DNA of 57,217 nucleotides, from NCBI GenBank assembly GCA_009911185.1, contig QXWW01000026.1, positions 1-57,217 of the forward strand. Reading direction: 5' to 3'. This document shows, piece by piece, positions 1 through 7,620 of this stretch (positions are counted from its first letter, which is position 1; the number at the start of each line of letters is the position of its first letter). A model generated the notes under the pieces. It saw nothing but the letters and a program-made list of their open reading frames with translations, was not told the origin of the DNA and ran no database searches. Position numbers and translations under genes: made by a program. This DNA comes from Lachnospiraceae bacterium (GTDB lineage: Bacteria > Bacillota > Clostridia > Lachnospirales > Lachnospiraceae).

Positions 1-35
1 TTGCCGATGACCACTGCCCTTTTAGTATAGAGGGT

Positions 36-335
36 TGGTGGTTATTTTTCTATCCACTATCTTATTTGACGCTTACCATGTTTCCGCGGATAAGGCTTTT
101 CGTAAAGGTAAATACTCTGTTAGATGGCTTTATTCCGTATATTTTATGAGTATAGTCCTTTATTTCCTTGCATGATAGCTTCCGGCATGGTAATAGTCCG
201 AATGCCGTTATCGGTCTTGGGTGGTGTCACAATATCGCCGCTTGCCTTGTGTTGCAAGGATTTGGTGATTTGTATGGTATTCTCTTCAAAGTTAAAGTCT
301 GCCAGTGTGAGGGCGAGAAGCTCTGCTTTTGTCAA
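36..335 (-). pseudogene. Tyrosine-type integrase remnant
   Basis: Reading leftward, one frame gives the typical middle of a phage or transposon integrase (AELLALTLADFNFEENTI, then a stretch ending PPKTDNGIRTI). After a one-base shift near position 168, a second frame continues with EIKDYTHKIYGIKPSNRVF and then meets in-frame stops. The N-terminal arm-binding domain and the C-terminal HxxR...H...Y catalytic part are absent, so it cannot be active. It probably marks the edge of a decayed mobile element, which fits the toxin module and insertion sequence next to it. The family call is firm. The exact limits are approximate. Confidence 0.75.
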
Positions 336-429
336 GTAAAATCTAAAAAAATATTCTTTTTTGCAAAGGAAAAGAATCACCAAAAGACTGGCTCTTCGTG
401 ATGCTTTTCAGTTTCTCTATTCTTTTTAC

Positions 430-1029
430 TCAATTATCATTCAAATTCTTTTTCTCTGCATTCATATCCTGTGTCAAAAGAAATATATCTTCTTTATTCC
501 AATCAGCACATGTATCATAAAAAAACTGCTCTTTCCTCTTCTTATAAATCCGATATGGTCTGTCTTCAGAATTGTCATATATATGACAAATATCACAAAC
601 ATTGACTACTTCATGTACTAATGCCAGCGCTTTATCAAAACGGCTAATTATCTTATCATCAGGAACATCATGTCCGCCGACCTCTACCCGTGCCCTGACA
701 CGAAAAATGTTGATCATTGGGTCTGCGGTAAGAATATAATAGCATCGGATAAAATACCCATTCTTTTTTGCCCTTTTTAACAAATTCAAATTTCTATCTG
801 TAGAAAGAACCGTTTCAAAACAAAAATTTTCCATATTCTTCAAATGTTGTTCCCTTTGCTTTTCAGCCAATTGGGCAGCCTCAAAGTCTGAACATTTCAG
901 TATTTTCTTGATTTCATCTGCATTAATATAATCCATTGAAGGCTTCAATAATGACGTAAATGTACTTTTACCTGAACCATTCGGACAGGCAAAAACAACA
1001 ATCTCAGATTTCTTTTCCAATTCGTTCAC
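430..1029 (-). CDS. Zeta toxin-like P-loop kinase
   Basis: This 199-residue protein has an N-terminal Walker A loop, ACPNGSGKST at residues 14-23, followed by a zeta-toxin-style pattern: a YINADEI segment, the CFETVLS segment, and a basic helix with arginines in the middle (FRVRARVEVGGHDVP). Zeta toxins phosphorylate UDP-N-acetylglucosamine and block cell-wall synthesis. That function is inferred from the family, not shown here. A cysteine sits where most relatives have glycine in the (A)GPNGxGKST loop. The gene overlaps the end of a small upstream gene by 26 bp, as in a toxin-antitoxin operon. Length is within the range of stand-alone zeta proteins of Firmicutes. The reading frame is intact although its surroundings are decayed. 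Confidence 0.75.
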   Translation of the reverse strand: MNELEKKSEIVVFACPNGSGKSTFTSLLKPSMDYINADEIKKILKCSDFEAAQLAEKQREQHLKNMENFCFETVLSTDRNLNLLKRAKKNGYFIRCYYILTADPMINIFRVRARVEVGGHDVPDDKIISRFDKALALVHEVVNVCDICHIYDNSEDRPYRIYKKRKEQFFYDTCADWNKEDIFLLTQDMNAEKKNLNDN

Positions 1030-1222
1030 TATAGCTCCCCTTTCTCAATCGTTTCCCTACCGCTGTTTCTGTTCCATCACTATTGCGTTTTACCACAACC
1101 TGTTTCTTTCTATGATAAATTATAACTGGCGCCTCCATTGCCTTCAATTTCTCTATTTCAAGCCCTACTGCTGCATTCGCACGTTTTACTACCTGTTCAT
1201 CTGTTATATAATCCGAATTCAT
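1004..1222 (-). CDS. Small protein upstream of zeta-like toxin, probable antitoxin
   Basis: This 72-residue basic protein lies directly upstream of the zeta-like gene and overlaps it by 26 bp, so the two are probably co-translated. It has a helical N-terminus (DEQVVKRANAAVGLEIEKLKAM) and a lysine/arginine-rich C-terminal half. I recognise no named domain. The antitoxin role is inferred from position and size only. An AAGGTGG-like ribosome site precedes the ATG. Alternatively it could be a conserved accessory of unknown function. Confidence 0.55.
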   Translation of the reverse strand: MNSDYITDEQVVKRANAAVGLEIEKLKAMEAPVIIYHRKKQVVVKRNSDGTETAVGKRLRKGSYSERIGKEI

Positions 1223-1300
1223 ATTTTATACCACCTTTCATTTTATTGATTATTCATCAATGATAACAAAATCATTTTATCGAACAAATTAATCCATGTT

Positions 1301-1816
1301 TTAACCATCATACTGTGGCTTACGCACATGAAATACTTCATGATTTCTCTTAATTTGCCCATTGTCCCAATAATAACTATAGCTAAACTCACTTCTTCCT
1401 GGAAAATCCCGAAATCCCATACCCCCAATTTTTTGCTTTTCTCCTAAAACCGTCCACACAATTTCTTGTCCCGAACGTTCCAGATAATCCATCAATAACC
1501 CCTTATTGATATAAAGCGCACTATCAGAATCTTCCGAAAGATATGCTGCCAGTTTTTCATTTGTGTAAAAACCATTTTTTCCATCCCATTTTAAATCCAA
1601 TACCTCAAACAAATCTTTACATGGAAACATAAATTTTCCTGCAATACTGGAAGGGCAAAATTCAGAATCTTTCTCATTATTGTATTCATTAACCGTGGGG
1701 ATAATATGGCATGGCGCTGGCGAATTTCCTCTAAAACTTTGTTCTTCTTGCATTTCTTCCAAATACTGTGTTATATATCCACTCCACGGATATTCACCAA
1801 TACTTATCTCGTACAA
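1301..1816 (-). CDS. Truncated protein of unknown function cut by the IS
   Basis: The frame encodes about 171 residues ending FHVRKPQYDG and is rich in aromatic and acidic residues, as in a globular cytoplasmic protein. The first possible start is a TTG at 1816. The frame stays open upstream of it (codons for PEGTNN) up to the insertion-sequence end near 1838, so this looks like the C-terminal part of a longer gene whose 5' end was removed by the insertion. I do not recognise the family. Continuation of the frame into the IS end, and no good ATG, support the partial status. It is probably not expressed. Confidence 0.45.
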   Translation of the reverse strand: MYEISIGEYPWSGYITQYLEEMQEEQSFRGNSPAPCHIIPTVNEYNNEKDSEFCPSSIAGKFMFPCKDLFEVLDLKWDGKNGFYTNEKLAAYLSEDSDSALYINKGLLMDYLERSGQEIVWTVLGEKQKIGGMGFRDFPGRSEFSYSYYWDNGQIKRNHEVFHVRKPQYDG

Positions 1817-1888
1817 ATTATTTGTTCCTTCCGGCTGTAGTGGTCAAGCTTTTTTGTAACACTTGTGGCTAAAAATATCAATTTTCTT

Positions 1889-2762
1889 TTATGATGTTAT
1901 ACGTGCCTGATAAGGCGTCCGATATGCATTAAAACTATGGGGACGCACTTGGTTATAGTTGACATAGGCAAATTCTTCCACCGTCCGGTAAAGCGCTTCC
2001 TCTGTCTGAAATTCATACAGATTGGTACATTCGTTTTTTAGTGTATTGAAATACCTCTCCATCGGTGCATTGTCATATGGGCATCCAGCTTTGCTCATGC
2101 TTTCTGTTACACGGACAGATTCGCAGAATTCAACGAACGCTTTTGATGTATACTGGAAACCCTGGTCGCTATGAAGGATCCGTTCCCCTTTGACTGCTGG
2201 CTGTGAATCCAGTGCTTTCTGCAAGGTACGGATTGCCAGGTCGCTTGTAATATGCCGGTCCGTAATGCTGGCAGCTACACTCCGGTCATGAAGATCAATA
2301 ATGGTGCAGTTATATCTTACTTCATGATCTGCAAGGAACAGATAAGTAAAGTTCGTACACCATTTTTGGTTCACTTTATCCGCAGCAAACTCCTGCTTCA
2401 GTCTGTTTTCAAATATCCTGTGCGGCTTTCTGTATTATTAATTCGGCTTTTTCGGACGGACGATGGAATGCAGTCCGAGTTCCGTATTCATGTATTTGTG
2501 TATGGTTGTTGGACTGTAACGGTATCCTCTGCGTGCCAGATAAATAGTCATGCTCCGGTATCCGTCAACTCCGTTATGACTGTGATAAATATCTCTTATC
2601 TGTTCCAGAACTTCTGATTTTTGGGTATCATAATCTATCTTCCGGTGTTTCCGGTAGTTATAATAAGCATTTGGATAAATTTGAAGCCGCCTTAACAGCC
2701 AGCGTATGCCGAACTCCTCCTTATATTTCTCTATGAATTGATAAGCCTCTAATCGATTTCCT
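1889..2762 (-). pseudogene. IS3-family transposase OrfB, broken
   Basis: The frame running from about 2762 to 1889 encodes IS3 OrfB: an N-terminal part (EAYQFIEKYKEEFGIRWLL), then the integrase core with LHSDQGFQYTS (second catalytic Asp region) and the final Glu in NAPMERYFNTLKNE. Two consecutive TAA codons at 2440-2435 interrupt the motif that should read roughly PNYKYRKPH. The usual overlap with OrfA is also out of frame: the AAAFFTKEID stretch expected at the frameshift site ends in a stop before the OrfB frame resumes. OrfB is therefore disabled in at least two places. A 161-residue C-terminal piece could be translated from the ATG at 2374 but would lack part of the protein. Confidence 0.85.
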
Positions 2763-3044
2763 TTGTAAAGAATGCCGCCGCTTTTTTAGAAACGCTATTT
2801 CCTTCTCTTTTTCAGCCAGTTCTTTACGCAGGCGCAGGTTTTCTTTCATAATATCTGCATCATTAGCAGATGAAGAGTTTTGAAGGCTTTGGGCTTGGCA
2901 TTCTTTTTGAAATTCATTGCACCATCGGCGAACACTTTCCTTAGAGACGCCGAATTCCGTGGTAATACTGTTGATTGTCCGTCCTTCTTCCAAACGGAGA
3001 CGGACAATTTTCTTTTTGAATTCGGGTATGTGATTCTGTGGCAT
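2721..3044 (-). CDS. IS3-family transposase OrfA
   Basis: This 107-residue protein has the N-terminal helix-turn-helix of IS3 OrfA (KKKIVRLRLEEGRTINSI, then FGVSKESVRRWCNEF) and a C-terminal leucine-zipper-like coiled coil (ENLRLRKELAEKEKEIAFLKK). OrfA normally binds the IS ends and regulates the OrfAB fusion made by programmed frameshifting in the A-rich stretch near its end. Here the downstream OrfB is broken, so no full transposase can be made. The reading frame itself is intact. Confidence 0.85.
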   Translation of the reverse strand: MPQNHIPEFKKKIVRLRLEEGRTINSITTEFGVSKESVRRWCNEFQKECQAQSLQNSSSANDADIMKENLRLRKELAEKEKEIAFLKKRRHSLQRKSIRGLSIHREI

Positions 3045-3119
3045 AATAAGTCCCTCTTTTCTGATTGATTTTAGTATGTCTTATTAGCCACTTCCGTTAC
3101 AACTTTATTATAGCATTTC

Positions 3120-3545
3120 AATCCATTAAATGAAAATGATTTTGAAAGATGGATCATTGGAGTTTATGGAAAATATCTGCATGATTTTTACAATAGAAAA
3201 TCTCACTTTCCCCCATATGGGCTTCCTTTCAATAATTTTGATGATCTATTAATATATAGATGATACATTTATTACTTACTGCACAATTTTTGAAGCATTG
3301 CTTTTAAAGAATGATGAAGATTCCCAAAGAAAAAAGGTTGCTGCACGAGCCGCCTGCATCACATGTGATACCTTAAAGTTTCAATGCAAAATATTATTGA
3401 AGGGTAATTTAATGTTGAAGTTCTAAGCAAAATCACTTATGATTTGAATACAAAGCATATTGCTATTATTCACAGTTATAAAGTCGGTGTTATTAATCAC
3501 GATAACAAAATGATAGCATTAGCTTGTATAGGCAGGATAATATAG
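3120..3545 (+). pseudogene. Remnants of broken genes (possible HEPN-like fragment)
   Basis: Three successive frames look coding but are broken. From 3120 the frame reads NENDFERWIIGVYGKY and stops at 3261. From 3260 a shifted frame reads IFEALLLKNDEDSQRKKVAA, which resembles the C-terminal helical part of Apea-like HEPN proteins. From about 3409 a third frame reads SKITYDLNTKHIAIIHSYKV and ends near 3545. These may be pieces of one or two genes lost after the neighbouring insertion. The HEPN likeness is only a weak impression. The rest of the stretch to 3660 holds nothing I can name. Confidence 0.4.
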
Positions 3546-3659
3546 ATAATTCAAATAAAAAGAGTCAGACAGCTAAGAGATACAATAATGGTTATATAAA
3601 ATTGTTTAACTCTTATGAGTAATATTGATTCGATCAGTATATTCAAGTTTCATTCTTTT

Positions 3660-3785
3660 GGCGTTATGTGGTTAAAGCTGCTGTGCAGGCGCGCCAAAGC
3701 GCGTCTCTTCCCCAAAGTGAAGGAAGGTTGGAAGCTGCCCACTTTATTTCAGGGATAATATTAGAGAGGAATGTCGCCCGTATGA
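3660..3785 (+). repeat. Intergenic repeat, partial copy (see 22114-22318)
   Basis: This stretch contains GCGCGCCAAAGCGCG, then a purine-rich AAGGAAGGTTGGAAG, CTGCCCACTTTATT and ATTAGAGAGGAATGTCGCC. The same order occurs at 22214-22316 as GCGCGTCAAAGTGTG, GGATAAGGGGGATGATG, TTGCCCACTTTGTTA and ATTAGAAAAGAATGTTTCC. The two are diverged copies of a dispersed intergenic sequence. This copy seems to lack the 5' part seen in the other copies. Confidence 0.5.
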
Positions 3786-3799
3786 GTCACATTCCTCTC
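3764..3799 (-). terminator. Hairpin behind the sulfonate transporter operon
   Basis: A perfect 11-bp stem, GAGAGGAATGT paired with ACATTCCTCTC, with a 14-nt loop, lies 13 bp beyond the stop codon of the binding-protein gene. The uridine tract on the minus strand is poor. A terminator or mRNA-stabilising stem for the operon is the simplest reading. Confidence 0.5.
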
Positions 3800-3812
3800 C
3801 ATTTGGAACGGT

Positions 3813-4847
3813 CTATTTCCCGCTAATATATTGGGAAATATCAGCATTATCCACATAGTCTTTTTTCACATAGTCTTTGATTTCATATTCTTTATCGAGA
3901 TTACCAATTTTTACAAGGAAAGAAATGGTGTCCTGCAAATTTTCTATGTCTGCGTCAGAGATTTTTACAGTGTATTCATATTTTGCAGCCACATCGTCCA
4001 GTAACTCCGGGTCAAGAGAAAGCGCGTCTGCTACTTTCTTTTGAATATTTTCGTCCAGATTGTCAAGCGCGGCAACACCCCGTGCGTATTGTTCTATGAT
4101 GACGCGGATTACTTCCGGGTGATTCTGTGCATATTCAGCCCTTGCAATGATAGGGTTTACCCCAAGTAAACCACAGTCGGGTCCTTCGCCTATTATTTTA
4201 GCGGTACCGTCCGCGACAAGTCTTGTCACGTTTGGCTCCCAGATTGCAACCGCGTCGACTGCGCCTGTGGAGAGGACGGTTGCGGCGTCGCCAGTGGCTA
4301 TATTCACCAGTTCAATATCAGCGTTAATATCAAGATTATTTTTTGCAAGAAGCTTGTCTGTCAGATTATGTCCTGTGGAACCAACGGTTGTTCCGATTTT
4401 TTTACCCTTCAAATCACGGACAGAGGAGATCTCTGAATCGGCGCTGACAAGCATGGCGTAGGATTTTGCACCGTCTGCCGCCATGGCGATAATTTCATTT
4501 TCCTGACCAGCTGCAATAGAAGAAACAGTGGGAACGTCACCCATAACTCCGATATCAGAACTGCCGGAAGCGAGCGATTCATTCATTGGAGGGCCGGACT
4601 CGAACTCATTCCAGTTAACCTCAACATTCTGGTCTTTGAGAGCTTCTTCAATCCAGCCGTTTTCACGGGCGATGTAAAGGGGAATAAACGCTGCCGAAGG
4701 CTGGATGGCGATATTTACTACAGAGGAGCCGTCCTTGACGTTAGAACTGCCGGCTTCTTTAGCTTCTGGGGAGGAACCACAGCCGGACAACAGGGTGGCG
4801 CCAAGCGCTAACGCAGTGAGATAAGATAAAATACGTATTTTTTTCAT
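3813..4847 (-). CDS. Sulfonate ABC transporter substrate-binding lipoprotein (SsuA-like)
   Basis: This 344-residue protein begins with a lipoprotein signal (basic start, hydrophobic core, LLSGC lipobox with the modified Cys at residue 23), so it should be anchored outside the membrane. The mature part follows the SsuA/TauA pattern: NIAIQPSAAFIPLYIARENG, then SGSSDIGVMGDVPT, DLKGKKIGTTVGSTGH and VDAVAIWEPN. That pattern binds aliphatic sulfonates or related small organic acids. It is the last gene of an operon with the permease and ATPase upstream, 62 bp after the ATPase. The divergent glycyl-radical gene pair suggests that the imported compound feeds that enzyme. The actual ligand cannot be read from the sequence. 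Confidence 0.85.
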   Translation of the reverse strand: MKKIRILSYLTALALGATLLSGCGSSPEAKEAGSSNVKDGSSVVNIAIQPSAAFIPLYIARENGWIEEALKDQNVEVNWNEFESGPPMNESLASGSSDIGVMGDVPTVSSIAAGQENEIIAMAADGAKSYAMLVSADSEISSVRDLKGKKIGTTVGSTGHNLTDKLLAKNNLDINADIELVNIATGDAATVLSTGAVDAVAIWEPNVTRLVADGTAKIIGEGPDCGLLGVNPIIARAEYAQNHPEVIRVIIEQYARGVAALDNLDENIQKKVADALSLDPELLDDVAAKYEYTVKISDADIENLQDTISFLVKIGNLDKEYEIKDYVKKDYVDNADISQYISGK

Positions 4848-4909
4848 TTGATTTTCTCCTTATAAAATAGTTATTTGTATAGAACACATGTATTTTAATA
4901 ATTCAGGAA

Positions 4910-5668
4910 TCAGTTAAAAAATTCATTGTAAATAATTTTTCTGATTTCTACAAATTCGTAACTATTGCGGTCCCGCGGCTCTGGAAGTTTCACCGGAACA
5001 ATCTTCTGAATGCGTCCGGGGCGTTCAGACATGACAATAATCTTGTCTGCCAGGTATACGGCTTCATCGATATCATGAGTGACAAGCAGCATGGTAGTAT
5101 GAGCCTGTTTTTGAATCCGCTTCAGTTCTTTTTGCATAGATATTTTTGTAAAGGCGTCTAATGCGCCGAAAGGTTCGTCCAAAAACAGGACGGATGGATT
5201 ATTGACCAATGCGCGGGCAATTCCGGCGCGTTGGGCCATGCCGCCGGAAAGTTCCCGCGGATAGGAATTTTCGAATCCTTGTAAGCCAACCAAAGCGATA
5301 TACTGCGTTATTTTTTCCTGCTTCTCTTCTTTGGAAATACCGTTTAAGGCGTATCCTACGTTTTGCGATACGGTAAGCCAGGGGAAAAGCCTGTGTTCCT
5401 GAAATACCATGCCGCGGCGTTTATCGGGACCGGTAATCTCTGTTCCGTCAATTCTTACGGTTCCCTCGTGGTCAGGATCGAGCCCGCAGATAGCGCGGAG
5501 CAGGGTGCTTTTACCACAGCCGCTGGAGCCTACGATGCAGATAACCTCGCCTTTTTTTACACTGAAATTGATATCGTCAAGGATGTGCATATCCGCACTG
5601 CCTCTCTGGCTGAAATATTTGTGCAGCCCTTCTACAACAATGTATTTTTTTTCATTTTCTACTGTCAT
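4910..5668 (-). CDS. Sulfonate ABC transporter ATPase (SsuB-like)
   Basis: This is an ABC ATPase of about 252 residues with Walker A GSSGCGKST, a Q-loop in VFQEHRLFPWLTV, signature LSGGMAQR, Walker B VLFLDEPFGALD and the H-loop VTHD. The VFQEHRLFPWLTV segment and the GRIQKI ending are typical of the nitrate/sulfonate/taurine importer group. I chose the ATG at 5668 because GAGGTG lies 5 nt upstream of it. An in-frame ATG at 5698 would overlap the permease gene and has no good ribosome site. The GAGGTG overlaps the permease stop codon, so the two are translationally linked. Confidence 0.9.
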   Translation of the reverse strand: MTVENEKKYIVVEGLHKYFSQRGSADMHILDDINFSVKKGEVICIVGSSGCGKSTLLRAICGLDPDHEGTVRIDGTEITGPDKRRGMVFQEHRLFPWLTVSQNVGYALNGISKEEKQEKITQYIALVGLQGFENSYPRELSGGMAQRAGIARALVNNPSVLFLDEPFGALDAFTKISMQKELKRIQKQAHTTMLLVTHDIDEAVYLADKIIVMSERPGRIQKIVPVKLPEPRDRNSYEFVEIRKIIYNEFFN

Positions 5669-5678
5669 ATCGTTCACC

Positions 5679-6443
5679 TCAATTCCAACGGACCACAAGT
5701 TTTTCGACCAGTTTCAAAAGCGAATCCATAATTTTTCCGGTAATACCGATGGTAAGCATCCCTACAATTACAACATCTGTTTTGCCAAACTGTCTTGCGT
5801 TCATAATTAAATATCCAAGACCGGTGGTGGAGGATACAAGTTCGGCGGCAACTACGCACATCCAACAGGAGCTCAGACCGGTACGAAGTCCGGTGAAAAT
5901 ATTGGGGGCTGCGCTGGGAATGACCATCATAAATATATGTTTGAAAAACGGCGTTTCCATAGAAGTGGATACTTCAATCAGTTTTGTATCAGTCTGCCGT
6001 ATGCCGTCAATGACGTTGATTAAAATTGTAAAAAAACCGCCCAGGAAAATTAAAAAGATTTTGCCGCCCTCTCCAATTCCGAACCACAGGATTACAAGAG
6101 GAATCCAGGCAATAGGGGGAATCGGTTTCAGGAGCTGAATCAACAACCCGGTTAATCTGTCGAGATGGTGAGACAGGCCAATTAAAATACCGAGAATAAT
6201 TCCCAGGACGGAAGCAAGCAGATAGCCCTGCAGTACTCGCGCCACGCTTATCCCAAGATTTTCCCAGAGTTCGCCGCTTTGGATCAGAGAAATAACAGTA
6301 CCGCCTACTTTAGATGGAGACGGCATAATGACGGGATTCAGCATCCCGGTACTGCCCATTACAATCCAAATACCTATAATTGCAGCTACAAGAATTATGT
6401 ATTCAACAGTGTATCCCGCTTTTTTTGCCGTAGCCTTGTTCAT
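5679..6443 (-). CDS. Sulfonate ABC transporter permease (SsuC-like)
   Basis: This 254-residue membrane protein has about six hydrophobic segments and the BPD-type EAA loop in the second half (EVSTSMETPFFKHIFMMVIPSAAPNIFTGLR). That loop contacts the ATPase. The mid-region WIPLVILWFGIGEGGKIFLI is characteristic of SsuC/TauC permeases. It is the first gene of the leftward operon permease-ATPase-binding protein and faces the glycyl-radical activase gene across a 214-bp divergent promoter region. The ATG is preceded by a moderate AAAGGCGG site. Confidence 0.9.
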   Translation of the reverse strand: MNKATAKKAGYTVEYIILVAAIIGIWIVMGSTGMLNPVIMPSPSKVGGTVISLIQSGELWENLGISVARVLQGYLLASVLGIILGILIGLSHHLDRLTGLLIQLLKPIPPIAWIPLVILWFGIGEGGKIFLIFLGGFFTILINVIDGIRQTDTKLIEVSTSMETPFFKHIFMMVIPSAAPNIFTGLRTGLSSCWMCVVAAELVSSTTGLGYLIMNARQFGKTDVVIVGMLTIGITGKIMDSLLKLVEKLVVRWN

Positions 6444-6657
6444 GTAAGTTACCGCCTTTCTTTCTGTATTTTTAGACGTAATTGGAATTCCGTTTGCTAA
6501 AATACCATAACTTTTTTGACATATAATTCTAAAATCGAATTAAAATAGAAAAAAGATTAATAAATGGATATATCATGCTAATATGGAATTAAAAAATAGA
6601 AAATTGATATTAGAATACTGTTGAATTTACGGATAAAAATGAGGTGAAGGGAAGGGT
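6444..6657. promoter_or_regulatory. Divergent promoter region, sulfonate importer / glycyl-radical genes
   Basis: This A/T-rich gap separates the two operons. A TTGACA at 6516-6521 with TAAAAT at 6541-6546 (19-bp spacer) could drive the rightward genes. Two similar direct repeats, GAATTAAAATAGAAAA near 6538 and GAATTAAAAAATAGAAAA near 6585, lie about 47 bp apart and could be regulator sites. No regulator gene is adjacent. Assignments are tentative. Confidence 0.4.
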
Positions 6658-7620
6658 ATGTCAGAAATCGGTATCATTTTTAATATACAGCGTTATACCA
6701 TACACGATGGACCGGGCATCCGCACAGAGTTGTTTTTGAAGGGATGCCCCTTACAGTGCAGATGGTGCTCAAATCCGGAGAGTCATAAGCTATTTCAGCA
6801 GCCGGGCGTTTATCAAACGAAATGTCTCGGTCAAGATAAATGCGGATGCTGCATGGAGGTATGTGAAGATAAAAATTGTCTGGTATTTAAGGACAATAAA
6901 TTGTCAGCCGTAGACAGGGCGCAGTGTACTAATTGTATGGAATGCGCGAAAGTTTGCCCTGCGGACGCCATTAAATTTTGGGGAAAACAGATATCTGTGG
7001 AAGAAGCTATGGAAACGGTAAGAAAAGATATTTCTTATTACAGGAGTTCGGGCGGAGGAATTACCTTGTCTGGAGGAGAACCTCTGATGCAGGTTTCATT
7101 TGTTTCAGAACTTTTGAAGAAATGCAGGCAGGAAGGCATACATACCTGTGTGGAAACTACTTTGTACGCAGATTGGCAAGTGATCGAGCAGATTTTTCCT
7201 GATACAGATTTATTTATTACCGACTTAAAGCATATGGATTCCGCTGTCCACAGACAGTATACCAAGGTGCCAAATGAAAAAATTCTGGGGAATATGGAGC
7301 ATTTGGCAGAACTTGGAAAGCCAATAATTGTGAGGATTCCGGTAATTCCTGGTGTAAATGATACCTACGAGAATATGCAAGCCACAGCAGATTTTATAAC
7401 AGAAAAACTTCACAATCGGGTGGAGGAGCTGCAGCTACTGGAGTTTATGCGGTTGGGAGAAGAAAAATATAAGTCTTTGGACCTTGCCTATCCCATGGAA
7501 GGTCTGGAATTTGACAGAGACGAATTTACCATAAAAGTTACAGAATTTGCAGATTATTTTCAAAGCAGAGGAATAAACTGCAAAATTGGCGCTACAACGA
7601 AGGAGGGAAACAAACAATGA
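6658..7620 (+). CDS. Glycyl-radical enzyme activating protein
   Basis: This 320-residue radical SAM protein uses S-adenosylmethionine and an iron-sulfur cluster to install the glycyl radical on the enzyme encoded next. The cluster motif C-x3-C-x2-C is at residues 30, 34 and 37, within the standard IHDGPGIRTELFLKGCPLQC opening. Between it and the SAM-binding GGEP motif (LSGGEP) lies a ferredoxin-like insert with two cysteine clusters (CGCCMEVC... and CTNCMECAKVCP), as in activases of the dehydratase/lyase group. Its stop overlaps the start of the enzyme gene (ATGA), indicating coupled translation. The AGGGAAGGG ribosome site fits the ATG at 6658. Confidence 0.92.
   Translation: MSEIGIIFNIQRYTIHDGPGIRTELFLKGCPLQCRWCSNPESHKLFQQPGVYQTKCLGQDKCGCCMEVCEDKNCLVFKDNKLSAVDRAQCTNCMECAKVCPADAIKFWGKQISVEEAMETVRKDISYYRSSGGGITLSGGEPLMQVSFVSELLKKCRQEGIHTCVETTLYADWQVIEQIFPDTDLFITDLKHMDSAVHRQYTKVPNEKILGNMEHLAELGKPIIVRIPVIPGVNDTYENMQATADFITEKLHNRVEELQLLEFMRLGEEKYKSLDLAYPMEGLEFDRDEFTIKVTEFADYFQSRGINCKIGATTKEGNKQ

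Larger units (their letters stand above)
1838..3110 (-). mobile_element. Degenerate IS3-family insertion sequence
   Basis: The element contains an IS3-type OrfA and a broken OrfB with DDE integrase residues. Its ends show an imperfect inverted repeat: the left end reads TTGTAAC-ACTT-GTGGCTAA (about 1854-1873) and the right end carries the complement, TTAGCCAC-TTCC-GTTACAA (about 3083-3102). The outer limits are approximate because the terminal bases have diverged, and I see no clear target duplication. Two stop codons and a frameshift in OrfB make it inactive on its own. Confidence 0.75.
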
